From assembly GCA_964646985.1 (NCBI GenBank), contig CAZYFI010000016.1, positions 1 through 25,836 on the forward strand: a DNA stretch of 25,836 bases, given 5' to 3'. A model generated the notes under the pieces. It made no database searches. It had not been told where the DNA came from and worked only from the letters and a program-made list of their open reading frames with translations. Shown in pieces: positions 1-8,375 of this stretch. This DNA is from UBA2253 sp964646985 (GTDB lineage: Bacteria; Bacillota_I; Bacilli_A; ML615J-28; CAG-698). The translations under genes and the position numbers were made by a program. Within the stretch, counting starts at the first letter, position 1. The number at the start of each line of letters is the position of its first letter.

Positions 1-24
1 TTCGTGTCCACGATGCTCATAAGT

Positions 25-1638
25 TCAATAGGTTTCATGACTAGGGCTTTCATAGAAAAATCCTCTAAGAGGACTTTCCCAATTTTGATAGAATTGCTCT
101 TGGCAAGCGATAACTTCATCAGCATAAGAAACAGCATAATCAAGATATTTATTTTCTTTTGTGATTTCATAAAGTTGGCTGGCAGCCAAAACAAGTGAAC
201 CACTTACTTGAGCAACAGGACCCTTTCCCCATCGTCTAGTAAATAAACCATGCTCCAATCCTTCTACCCCAAATTGAAAATCTGCAATCGCAATTCTTAG
301 ACACCATGAAGAAAAAATCTCATCATTTTCTAAATAAGCTTTCGCTGTTGCCGATAGAGCAGCTGAAGCCAAAAAGTTTTCAAATGGACCATTTTCTGCA
401 ACATTCTTTAGTGATGTTTGACTATTGGGTTGAAATAAATCAGCGCTTTTTATTTGATTGCTTGTCCAAACGGAATAAAGAACCGCTAAAGCGCGATTGC
501 CATCCCCAAAATGAGTCTTCAATAACCAATTTGCTCCCCATCTTGCTTCTTCAAGCAATTCTTTCGCAAGTTCTTGGTCGTATTGGCGAACTTTGTCAGA
601 ACAATCAATCAAAGAATGAACAATTTCTGCGGTGCAAATTTCAAATTGAGATACATCTCCAGCATCATGCCAACCACCATTGTCACTAATCAATCTCCCA
701 TCAACTGGATGTATGGTGTGATGAGTTATATGACAAACACTATGTACGTCTTGGATTTCACAGCCGCAACGTAACTGATGTAAAAATGACAAACTTTTTT
801 TGACTGCATTTTTAAAAGGAAAACTAGAAATTTCAAATAGCGGTGTTGTGATATGACCTGCTTTCAAATAAAAATTCCCTGATTTTTCAAAGTTTGAAAA
901 ATCAAGTTCATGAAACACTCCATATTCATTGGCAATTTTATTAATATGGTTTTGATAAACCAATTGATGATTTTCATCAAATAATGAAAAATGAGGATCA
1001 ACACATTCTTTTATCAAAGCTTTCTTTTCTTGCTTTAAAAAATAACCACTATGACAATAAGCGATGCCTTCTTGCAATTGCCAACCAAAATCCAAATCCA
1101 CTTTCACTTGTTCAATGATAACATGACTAAAATAAAACTTAACCACAGGCAAGGCTTCTGGAGGGCACCCCATCAACAATGGCCCCATCGCAACGCGAGT
1201 CATATTGCTGCGATTGATGTTACTCATTTCAAACATGACATGATTCCACACATTTGGTGTTAGGCTTGGTGCATGAAGTGTGGTTTGGCCCTCAGCATTG
1301 CCAACAGATAGGTGAAAATAAAAATTTTGGAACCCTTGTGACATGGGATAAACCCAAACAGAAATACGATTATATTCTTCCCAATTTTCATGATCGATTG
1401 GTATTTGAAAATTGCTAGATGGTCTTGGCCTAATATCTTGTATATCCGTGTTTGTCGTTATGACGATGCTTGTGGAACCATGACGAGGATGAACAAAATC
1501 ATTTGTATATTCAAAACTTCCAAAGCCAGAAAAAACAGCATGACGCATGCTATCACAATCATAAATTGTTTTTGATTTTATGATTTCCTTTTGTTCCCAA
1601 CGATATTCCGCACTGTTTTTGAATATTTGATCCGCCAT
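25..1638 (-). CDS. GH9-family glycoside hydrolase, probably truncated by in-frame TGA
   Basis: Numbering here is from the upstream ATG at 1650. Residues about 60-190 look like a carbohydrate-binding beta-sandwich, 192-278 like the Ig-like domain that precedes GH9 catalytic domains (CelD_N type), and about 280 onward like the GH9 barrel, with the diagnostic GGWHDAGD at 325-332 carrying the catalytic aspartates. No signal peptide is visible, so a cytoplasmic enzyme acting on imported beta-glucan oligosaccharides is likely. The protein stops at 541 residues, before the C-terminal stretch that holds the GH9 catalytic acid Glu. The frame stays open beyond the TGA to the window edge and reads TYEHRGHE, which looks like GH9 sequence, so the gene is probably interrupted. 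I prefer the ATG at 1638 (MADQ): AAAGGA lies 12 nt upstream, whereas it directly abuts the ATG at 1650. Family confident; intactness doubtful. Confidence 0.75.
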   Translation of the reverse strand: MADQIFKNSAEYRWEQKEIIKSKTIYDCDSMRHAVFSGFGSFEYTNDFVHPRHGSTSIVITTNTDIQDIRPRPSSNFQIPIDHENWEEYNRISVWVYPMSQGFQNFYFHLSVGNAEGQTTLHAPSLTPNVWNHVMFEMSNINRSNMTRVAMGPLLMGCPPEALPVVKFYFSHVIIEQVKVDLDFGWQLQEGIAYCHSGYFLKQEKKALIKECVDPHFSLFDENHQLVYQNHINKIANEYGVFHELDFSNFEKSGNFYLKAGHITTPLFEISSFPFKNAVKKSLSFLHQLRCGCEIQDVHSVCHITHHTIHPVDGRLISDNGGWHDAGDVSQFEICTAEIVHSLIDCSDKVRQYDQELAKELLEEARWGANWLLKTHFGDGNRALAVLYSVWTSNQIKSADLFQPNSQTSLKNVAENGPFENFLASAALSATAKAYLENDEIFSSWCLRIAIADFQFGVEGLEHGLFTRRWGKGPVAQVSGSLVLAASQLYEITKENKYLDYAVSYADEVIACQEQFYQNWESPLRGFFYESPSHETY

Positions 1639-1667
1639 AATCTTCACCATTCCTTTTCTATATTCAT

Positions 1668-1673
1668 ATTATA
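1668..1673 (-). promoter_or_regulatory. Probable -10 box of the GH9 gene
   Basis: The minus strand reads TATAAT here, about 30 nt upstream of the GH9 start. No good -35 box is seen at 16-18 nt spacing, so this is a moderate call based on the perfect -10 hexamer and its distance to the gene. Confidence 0.45.
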
Positions 1674-1740
1674 ACCGATTGAGAGCAAATAAGAAATAAC
1701 AAAATAAAATAGAAACTTCGTTTTTTTACTTTCTTTCATA

Positions 1741-1749
1741 TGGTATAAT
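1741..1749 (+). promoter_or_regulatory. Extended -10 promoter of the pirin gene
   Basis: The sequence TGGTATAAT is a perfect extended -10 element (TGnTATAAT). It lies just upstream of the ribosome binding site AGAGGAGG and the ATG at 1770. No clear -35 is present, which is usual for extended -10 promoters. Confidence 0.6.
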
Positions 1750-1769
1750 TAGTAGAGGAGGATGAACAA

Positions 1770-2600
1770 ATGACAAAGAGAGTTGTACAAATTGTAACTG
1801 GAAGGCAAGCAATCGATGGCGCTGGTGTAAAATTAGTCCGCGTATTAGGATATCGTACCATAAAAACATTTGATCCCTTTTTGATGCTTGACTCTTTTGA
1901 TAGCCACAATCCCGATGATTATGTAGCAGGATTTCCTACCCACCCACACAGAGGAATTGAAACCATTACCTACTTGGTAGAGGGGGAAATTGATCATGAA
2001 GACAGTTTAGGAAACAAAGGTAAAATCTCTCCAGGAGGAATGCAATGGATGACTGCTGGTTCTGGGATACTACACCAAGAAATGCCACAACCAAAGAAAC
2101 GAATTCTTGGCGTCCAATTATGGCTTAACTTGCCTAAAAGTGAGAAAATGACAAAGCCAAAATATTTTGATATCGATGAAAGCATGGTCAAAACGGTTCA
2201 AGAAAAAGAAGCAACCATTAAAATCATCTCAGGAAATTATAAAGGCACAAAGGGCCTCATTCCCAATCATATTTTTGCTACTATTTTTGATATTACCATC
2301 CACCCCAACCAAAAAATCACCATACCTACGATTGATGAAGAAACAACCTTCATCTTCACTTTATTAGGCAATGTTATTATTGATGATACCATCTATCAAG
2401 AAAAATCAGCTATACTATTCGGTGAAGGAGAAGGAATTGTGTTATCGGCACCACAAAATACATCGGTTAGGCTTTTGTTTGTACAAGCAAAACCACTACA
2501 TGAGAGTATTGCTTGGGGAGGCCCAATTGTCATGAATACCGAAGAAGAATTAAACAAAGCTTTTGCTGAACTACAAGCAGGAACCTTTATAAAAAAGTAA
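1770..2600 (+). CDS. Pirin family cupin protein (YhhW/quercetinase-like)
   Basis: This is a complete 276-residue bicupin of the pirin family. The N-terminal cupin carries the family's metal ligands: HPHRG with His58 and His60, then LHQEM with His102 and Glu104, matching the two-His, His, Glu set that binds iron in human pirin and in bacterial quercetinase-like pirins. No signal peptide is seen; it should be cytoplasmic. Biochemical roles known for the family range from quercetin dioxygenase to redox sensing, and the substrate cannot be read from sequence. The ATG at 1770 is preceded by AGAGGAGG at 8 nt spacing and an extended -10 promoter. It is a single-gene unit, divergent from GH9 and convergent with the starch operon, and is probably not part of carbohydrate use. 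Confidence 0.9.
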   Translation: MTKRVVQIVTGRQAIDGAGVKLVRVLGYRTIKTFDPFLMLDSFDSHNPDDYVAGFPTHPHRGIETITYLVEGEIDHEDSLGNKGKISPGGMQWMTAGSGILHQEMPQPKKRILGVQLWLNLPKSEKMTKPKYFDIDESMVKTVQEKEATIKIISGNYKGTKGLIPNHIFATIFDITIHPNQKITIPTIDEETTFIFTLLGNVIIDDTIYQEKSAILFGEGEGIVLSAPQNTSVRLLFVQAKPLHESIAWGGPIVMNTEEELNKAFAELQAGTFIKK

Positions 2601-2603
2601 AAG

Positions 2604-2625
2604 AGATAGACATTTTTGTCTATCT
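2604..2625. terminator. Bidirectional rho-independent terminator
   Basis: A perfect 9-bp stem (AGATAGACA / TGTCTATCT) encloses a TTTT loop between the convergent pirin gene (ends 2600) and the last gene of the minus-strand run (ends 2629). T-rich tracts follow the stem on both strands, so it can stop transcription from either side. Confidence 0.8.
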
Positions 2626-2628
2626 TTC

Positions 2629-4467
2629 TTATTTTATTTGAATAAATTTTACAGATTTCTTTGGTATAATCACTTTTTTAAATACTCTTTCCTCTTGAAG
2701 CAAATCAAATCCTGAGTTTAAATGGTAATGAATTTCATGGTTATTATTATTGATAATGGTCATTATTTTCTCTTCGTTATTTTCTCTGCTAAAAGCAAAT
2801 ACATTATTTCCAGTTGACTCTTCAGAGTAAACTCCACTTATATAAACACTGTGAGTTCTTATTTGACCAAGTTTTTGATACCAAGAAAAAATCTCTTCAT
2901 TGATGTGTTCCCAATCAATCGTTCTTCTACAAAAAGGATCACGGAATCCTTCCATCCCAGTTTCATCACCATAATAAATAGAAGGTACTCCAGGAAGAGT
3001 AAACTGCATAGCTGTTGCCATTTTTAGTTTCACAATTGCGTTTTTCATTTCCGACTCATTCATTCGGTAATTTGCCTGTTCCTCTTTGGTCAAACTTTCC
3101 CCATTAGAAGCAACAAAGTTGGTTAGCAAACGAATCGTATCATGTGTTCCCAAATGATTCATCAAATTATCTAAAACATGTTTGGGATAATTGTTCACCA
3201 AATGACGCATTTGCATGACGAGTCCAGTTAGATTGTCATGTTGTAAAAAATCAATAATGGCATTTTTAAGAGGATAATTCATGACACTATCAAGTTGACT
3301 TCCCCAAAGATATTTTCGACGTTTATCGTATGCCATTTTTGTAGAGGCATCTTCCCAAACTTCACCTAATACAAGATTTTCGCTATTGTTTTCTTTCACA
3401 CGAGCATATATTTTATCAAGAAAATGATCATTTAATTCATCCACGACATCAAGTCTAACTCCTTTGGCCCCTTTTGATAACCACTTATCTAACACTCCAT
3501 ATCTTCCTGTAATAAAATTGAGATAGTTGGAATCATCTTGATTCACAGCCGGTAGTGTTTTAAAGCCCCACCAACAAGCATAATCATCTGGCCACTTTTT
3601 AAACTTGTACCAACTATAATACTTTGAGGAACGTGATTGATATGCGCCTAGTTCTGAAAAATGATGATACTTATTAAAATAGACACTGTCATCTCCAGTA
3701 TGATTGTATACTCCATCAAAAATAATACTGATTTCTTTTTCTTTGGCTAGTTGACATAACAAAACGAAATCTTCTTCTGTGCCAAACATAGAGTCTATTT
3801 GCTGATAATTACTCGTATCATACTTATGATTCGAAGGAGATTCAAAAATGGGATTTAAGTAAATAATCCCCACATGCAATGATTTTAAATAATCAAGTTT
3901 GGCAATGATTCCTTGCAAATTACCACCAAAGAAATCATGATTTAGAATTTTCCCATTTTGTGGTTGATAATGTGGGCATTCTAGCCAATCTTCATGCATC
4001 ACAGCATTGGGCTTTATTGGTAGATTATTTTGTTTGTAAAAACGATCAACCATGATTTGATACATGATCTTTCCTTTAAACCAACTTAGTTGTCCTTTGT
4101 ATTCTTGATGAATCAATAATTGCCAAGAAGTTGGATAATAGTCTGTTAAAACACCATCTAGATCGCGGTTTGCACCTATGAAATGAGTTCCATAAGTGTC
4201 ACTAAGCTCAAAGAAGTACCAATACAAGCCTATTTCTGAAAGAGAAAAATTGATTTCATATTGATGATATCCATTTTCTGTTTTGATAAGCTTCAATGTT
4301 TTTCGCAAAACTTCTTGGTTAGCATCATTTCTTACAATTAATTGCAATTGATATAAATGATAACTATCTACAATATAAATAGTGATAAGAATATTATCAC
4401 TATTTTTTACTGCCCCAACTGGGGTCTTATAATTTGGAAAAAAGGGATTAAATATAATATTTTTCAT
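2629..4467 (-). CDS. GH13 neopullulanase-like alpha-glycosidase, intracellular
   Basis: This is a 612-residue alpha-amylase-family enzyme without a signal peptide. Residues 1-120 form an N-terminal beta-domain resembling that of amylopullulanases and neopullulanases (PVGAV near 15-20, GLYWYFFE near 80-87). The catalytic barrel shows FFGGN at 179-183, region I DGVYNH 251-256, region II GVRLDVVDE with nucleophile Asp340, region III GEVWED with acid/base Glu369, and region IV THDT with Asp443. It should hydrolyse alpha-1,4 and perhaps alpha-1,6 bonds in imported maltodextrins. The start is set at 4467: its ATG overlaps the phosphorylase stop as TAATG, with GAAGG about 10 nt upstream, while an ATG at 4491 has no ribosome binding site. 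It is the last gene of the starch run, followed by the terminator at 2604-2625. Subfamily (GH13_20 or the GH13_39 type) is unresolved. Confidence 0.88.
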   Translation of the reverse strand: MKNIIFNPFFPNYKTPVGAVKNSDNILITIYIVDSYHLYQLQLIVRNDANQEVLRKTLKLIKTENGYHQYEINFSLSEIGLYWYFFELSDTYGTHFIGANRDLDGVLTDYYPTSWQLLIHQEYKGQLSWFKGKIMYQIMVDRFYKQNNLPIKPNAVMHEDWLECPHYQPQNGKILNHDFFGGNLQGIIAKLDYLKSLHVGIIYLNPIFESPSNHKYDTSNYQQIDSMFGTEEDFVLLCQLAKEKEISIIFDGVYNHTGDDSVYFNKYHHFSELGAYQSRSSKYYSWYKFKKWPDDYACWWGFKTLPAVNQDDSNYLNFITGRYGVLDKWLSKGAKGVRLDVVDELNDHFLDKIYARVKENNSENLVLGEVWEDASTKMAYDKRRKYLWGSQLDSVMNYPLKNAIIDFLQHDNLTGLVMQMRHLVNNYPKHVLDNLMNHLGTHDTIRLLTNFVASNGESLTKEEQANYRMNESEMKNAIVKLKMATAMQFTLPGVPSIYYGDETGMEGFRDPFCRRTIDWEHINEEIFSWYQKLGQIRTHSVYISGVYSEESTGNNVFAFSRENNEEKIMTIINNNNHEIHYHLNSGFDLLQEERVFKKVIIPKKSVKFIQIK

Positions 4468-6875
4468 TATTTGTGAGCCTTCAAATGCCAAATGTTATTC
4501 GCATATTCATCTATGCTACGATCTGAAGAAAATATCCCGGCTTTCGCAATATTGACCAAAGCCATTTGTTGCCATTTTTGGCGATTTCTATAAGTTTGAT
4601 CCATTAAATGATATGCTTGCATGTAAGAATCAAAATCAGCCAAACACATATATGGATCAGATACAGGATAATTTCCTAATAAGTATCTAGTGATATTATC
4701 AAATGATTTACCATTAAAACCACGATTCAAACGATTGATTACTTTTTTAATCGTTGGATTGTTTTCGAAATAAGCATTTGGATGATATCCAGACTTCCAC
4801 AATTGTGCCACTTCTTCTGCACTCATTCCGAATAAAAATATATTTTCTCTGCCAACGGATTCAGTAATTTCTACATTAGCTCCATCGAAAGTTCCCAAAG
4901 TTAAAGCGCCATTAATCATGAACTTCATATTTCCAGTTCCGCTTGCTTCTTTTCCCGCCAAAGAAATTTGCTCACTAACATCACTTGCAGGAATAATGCG
5001 TTCCGCCATAGTCACATTATAATTCTCGATAAATACCACATTTAGCTTTTCTCTAATTAATTGATTACGATTGATTTCTTGTGAAATCGCGCAAATCAAT
5101 TCAATGACTTCTTTTGCCGCAAAATAACCAGGAGCAGCTTTTGCACCGAAAATATAAGTTTGTGGTGTCACATCAAGATGTGGATTTTCTTCTAATTCAA
5201 TGAGCAATGAAACAATTTTTAACACATTTAACAATTGGCGTTTGTATTCATGCAACCGTTTGATTTGTACATCAAATCTTGTTTTTGGATCAACAACAAT
5301 ACCTGTTTGTTTGAATAGATATTTGGAAAATTCCACTTTATTGTGATATTTAATTAAATCTAATTGCTTTAATGTATCTTCATCTTGAACAAAATCAAGC
5401 AATTTATTTAGCTCAAAGGCATCTTTCATATAATTGTTACCAATTTTGCGATTCAGCAAATCAATCAAACGAGGATTGGATTGATAAAGCCAACGTCGGT
5501 AAGCGATGCCATTAGTAACATTGGTAAATTTATCAGGCCATATTTTTGCAAACCCTTTGAAAACATCATTTTTGATAATATCGCTATGAAGCTTGGAAAC
5601 ACCATTCACTTTATGAGAAGCAATAACTGATAAGTTTGCCATTCTAATTTGACCATGATACATCACAGCTAATTGTGCAATTTCTTCTTCACTCAAATGA
5701 ATTTCTTTGGCCATTTTAATAAAGTCATCATTGATTTGTTTTAAAATGATATAAATCCTTGGAAGCAATTTCGCAATCAGTTCTTCTGGCCATTTTTCAA
5801 GCGCTTCTGCCAAAATGGTATGATTTGTATAACTAACTGTTTGTTTGATTGTTTCCCAGCTATCTTGGAAACTATAATCATATTCATCAATTAAAATGCG
5901 CATTAATTCAGGAATGCATAACGCTGGGTGAGTATCATTGATATGAATAGCGACATATTGAGAAAGACTGTGAATATCCCCATAGTAACGAATGTGATCA
6001 GCAACAATGTTTTGCATGGATGCACTTACTAAGAAATATTGTTGTTTCACACGAAGCGCTTTGCCTTCATAATGATCATCAGAAGGGTACAATACTTTTG
6101 AAATCAAATCAGCTTCGTTGTATTCTTTCATCGCTTGAACATAATCACCTTGTGAAAACAATTTAAGATTGAAATCTTGAATATTTCGACTGCGCCATAA
6201 GCGTAATACGCTAATGGCTTCACTATTTGCACCAGAAACCATCATATCATATGGTACCGCTTCTATGGCTTTATCGTCTTGGTAATCATATATGATTTTT
6301 TCCCCAACATGTTTTTCAATGACTTGACCATTAAACTTCACTTGGTATACTTTATCACCACGTAAAGTGAGCCAAACTTCACCTCCGGGTAGCCAAACAT
6401 CAGGAAGTTCTGTTTGCCATCCATTTACAATTTTTTGTTTGAACAAACCATATTCATAGCGAATAGAAAATCCCATTGCTGGATACGCTTGCGATGCCAA
6501 AGCATCCATAAAGCAAGCGCCTAATCGACCCAAACCACCATTTCCTAAGCCAGCATCTGGTTCATGTTCATAAATATCATCTAAATTATAGCCTACACTT
6601 TCTAGCATTTGACTAAATTCATTGACTAATCCTAAATTATAGATATTGTTTTTAAAAGAGCGTCCCATTAAGAATTCCATACATAAGTAATATACTCTTT
6701 TCCCTTTGTTGTTTTTGACAACATTGTTATAATTCTTGCGCTTTTTTCTCAGTAAATCGTTGACTGTAACAGCACAAGCCTTATAAATTTGCTCGACATT
6801 TGCTTCTGGCAACATCACACCATACATTTTCGACAAATTGTCTTCAACAATATCTCTTAATTCTAATTTTTCCAT
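4467..6875 (-). CDS. glgP: Glycogen/maltodextrin phosphorylase (GT35)
   Basis: A complete 802-residue alpha-glucan phosphorylase of usual family length. It releases glucose-1-phosphate from the non-reducing ends of alpha-1,4-glucans using phosphate, saving one ATP per glucose relative to hydrolysis. The N-terminal part has the conserved EPDAGLGNGGLGRL segment (105-118). The C-terminal part carries the pyridoxal-phosphate signature EASGTGNMKFMINGALTLGT with the Schiff-base Lys at 651. No signal peptide: cytoplasmic. AAAGGAG lies 7 nt before the ATG. It sits downstream of malQ (36-nt gap, no terminator) and overlaps the next glycosidase by one base, so it is co-translated within the maltodextrin operon. 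Context favours a catabolic (MalP-like) role over glycogen turnover, since no glgABCD genes are in the window. Confidence 0.95.
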   Translation of the reverse strand: MEKLELRDIVEDNLSKMYGVMLPEANVEQIYKACAVTVNDLLRKKRKNYNNVVKNNKGKRVYYLCMEFLMGRSFKNNIYNLGLVNEFSQMLESVGYNLDDIYEHEPDAGLGNGGLGRLGACFMDALASQAYPAMGFSIRYEYGLFKQKIVNGWQTELPDVWLPGGEVWLTLRGDKVYQVKFNGQVIEKHVGEKIIYDYQDDKAIEAVPYDMMVSGANSEAISVLRLWRSRNIQDFNLKLFSQGDYVQAMKEYNEADLISKVLYPSDDHYEGKALRVKQQYFLVSASMQNIVADHIRYYGDIHSLSQYVAIHINDTHPALCIPELMRILIDEYDYSFQDSWETIKQTVSYTNHTILAEALEKWPEELIAKLLPRIYIILKQINDDFIKMAKEIHLSEEEIAQLAVMYHGQIRMANLSVIASHKVNGVSKLHSDIIKNDVFKGFAKIWPDKFTNVTNGIAYRRWLYQSNPRLIDLLNRKIGNNYMKDAFELNKLLDFVQDEDTLKQLDLIKYHNKVEFSKYLFKQTGIVVDPKTRFDVQIKRLHEYKRQLLNVLKIVSLLIELEENPHLDVTPQTYIFGAKAAPGYFAAKEVIELICAISQEINRNQLIREKLNVVFIENYNVTMAERIIPASDVSEQISLAGKEASGTGNMKFMINGALTLGTFDGANVEITESVGRENIFLFGMSAEEVAQLWKSGYHPNAYFENNPTIKKVINRLNRGFNGKSFDNITRYLLGNYPVSDPYMCLADFDSYMQAYHLMDQTYRNRQKWQQMALVNIAKAGIFSSDRSIDEYANNIWHLKAHK

Positions 6876-6911
6876 AAATTACTCCTTTGGGTTGTATTTT
6901 TGATGATAAAT

Positions 6912-8375
6912 CTAGCGACGGTATACCTTTACCCAATCATTTATTTTTTGGGCTAATTTTGGCGTGAGGGCTTTTTTTGAAACACGCCAAACCCAGTTAC
7001 CACCTAAAAAGGAAGGACGATTAAATCTTGCTTCTTCTTTCAGGCCTAAGTAGTCTTGCATAGGTATTATAGCAATATCACAGACAGATTTCAAGCATTC
7101 TCTAATAGCAGCAAATCCGGCATCTTTTCGACTCTTGATATTGAGATAATTCATAAAATATTGATAGTCATACTCTTTTAAGCTATCAATCCAAGCTTCA
7201 ATTGGCAAATTGTCATGTGTGCCTGTGTACACTATAGTATTTTTTGTGTAATTGTGGGGAGCATATTCACTATCACCATGAGCATCAAAACCAAATTGAA
7301 ATATTTTCATGCCAGGATAACCACAATCGTGAAGCAATTGATAGACTTCTTCTGTTAGAAATCCCAAATCTTCTGCAATAATGTGTACTTCGCCCAATGC
7401 TTCTTTGACTTTAGAAAACAATTTCATTCCTGGGCCCTTAATCCATTTCCCATTTTCTGCGGTTATGTCAGAAAATGGAACACTATAATAAGCTTCAAAC
7501 CCACGGAAATGATCGATGCGCACAACATCAAATAGTTTAAAACTTTCTTGAATACGTTTGATCCACCACTTGAATCCTTGTTGCTCCATTAAATCATAAT
7601 TGTATAATGGGTTACCCCAAAGTTGCCCTGTGATTGCAAAAGAATCAGGTGGAACTCCGGCAACAGCTGCAGGGTTTAAATGATCATCTAATTGCCAATA
7701 CACTGGTGTTGCCCAAACATCACTTGAATCATAAGCAACATAAATAGGCATATCGCCAATCATTTTAATGCCATTGGCATTTGCATAGGATTTCAAGTTT
7801 TGCCATTGCTCAAAGAACTTAAATTGTAAAAACATCCAAAAAGCGATATCTTTTTCATGTTTTTCAGAAAATTCTTTTATCGTAGCTTTTTCTCTTGTTT
7901 TAAATTCAGTTGGCCAAGTACTCCAATTTCCTTCAGGCATATTATCTTTTATTGCCATGAATAAAGCATAATCAGCTAACCAACTTTTATTTTCTTGAAT
8001 AAACATTTTATATTTTTCATTTATGACAAACCGTTTGAAAGCTTGCTTGAGAACTAAAAATCGATTGTTATATTGAAATGCAAAATCAACTTGATGATCT
8101 TCGTTTGCTTTTAGCGTTTTTAATTCACTTTTATTAAGCAATTTTTCTTGGGCCAACAAATCTAAATCGATAAAATAAGGATTACCAGCAAATGCAGAAA
8201 AGGTTTGATATGGGGAATCTCCATATGAAGTAGGACCTAAGGGTAATACTTGCCAGTATTTTTGTCCTGCTTGTTTTAAAAAATCAACAAATTGATAAGC
8301 TTCACTTCCAAATGTTCCAATGCCATACGCATTGGGCAATGAAGAAATATGCATTAAAATTCCACTACCGCGCAT
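6912..8375 (-). CDS. malQ: 4-alpha-glucanotransferase (amylomaltase, GH77)
   Basis: A complete 487-residue GH77 enzyme of typical bacterial length. It disproportionates short maltodextrins, releasing glucose and building chains long enough for the phosphorylase encoded next to it. Seen directly: the start RGSGILMHISSLP typical of MalQ, VVRIDHFRGF with nucleophile Asp288, IIAEDLG with acid/base Glu335 and TGTHDN with Asp388. No signal peptide; cytoplasmic. The ribosome binding site AGGAGG is 9 nt upstream of the ATG and lies inside the end of the alpha-glucosidase gene, which it overlaps by 11 nt; this implies translational coupling. Pairing MalQ with a phosphorylase is the classic maltodextrin route. 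Confidence 0.95.
   Translation of the reverse strand: MRGSGILMHISSLPNAYGIGTFGSEAYQFVDFLKQAGQKYWQVLPLGPTSYGDSPYQTFSAFAGNPYFIDLDLLAQEKLLNKSELKTLKANEDHQVDFAFQYNNRFLVLKQAFKRFVINEKYKMFIQENKSWLADYALFMAIKDNMPEGNWSTWPTEFKTREKATIKEFSEKHEKDIAFWMFLQFKFFEQWQNLKSYANANGIKMIGDMPIYVAYDSSDVWATPVYWQLDDHLNPAAVAGVPPDSFAITGQLWGNPLYNYDLMEQQGFKWWIKRIQESFKLFDVVRIDHFRGFEAYYSVPFSDITAENGKWIKGPGMKLFSKVKEALGEVHIIAEDLGFLTEEVYQLLHDCGYPGMKIFQFGFDAHGDSEYAPHNYTKNTIVYTGTHDNLPIEAWIDSLKEYDYQYFMNYLNIKSRKDAGFAAIRECLKSVCDIAIIPMQDYLGLKEEARFNRPSFLGGNWVWRVSKKALTPKLAQKINDWVKVYRR

Noticed and set aside
306..689. Plus-strand open frames inside the GH9 gene (306-689, 574-774, 1051-1263)
   Set aside because: They lie opposite a clearly coding frame, have no ribosome binding site and no recognisable domain.
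25..1650. TGA read as tryptophan (mollicute code 4), which would remove the stop in the GH9 gene
   Set aside because: Trp residues in all other genes are TGG, no conserved gene shows an internal TGA, and the esterase ends in TGA within an ATGA overlap at a sensible family length.
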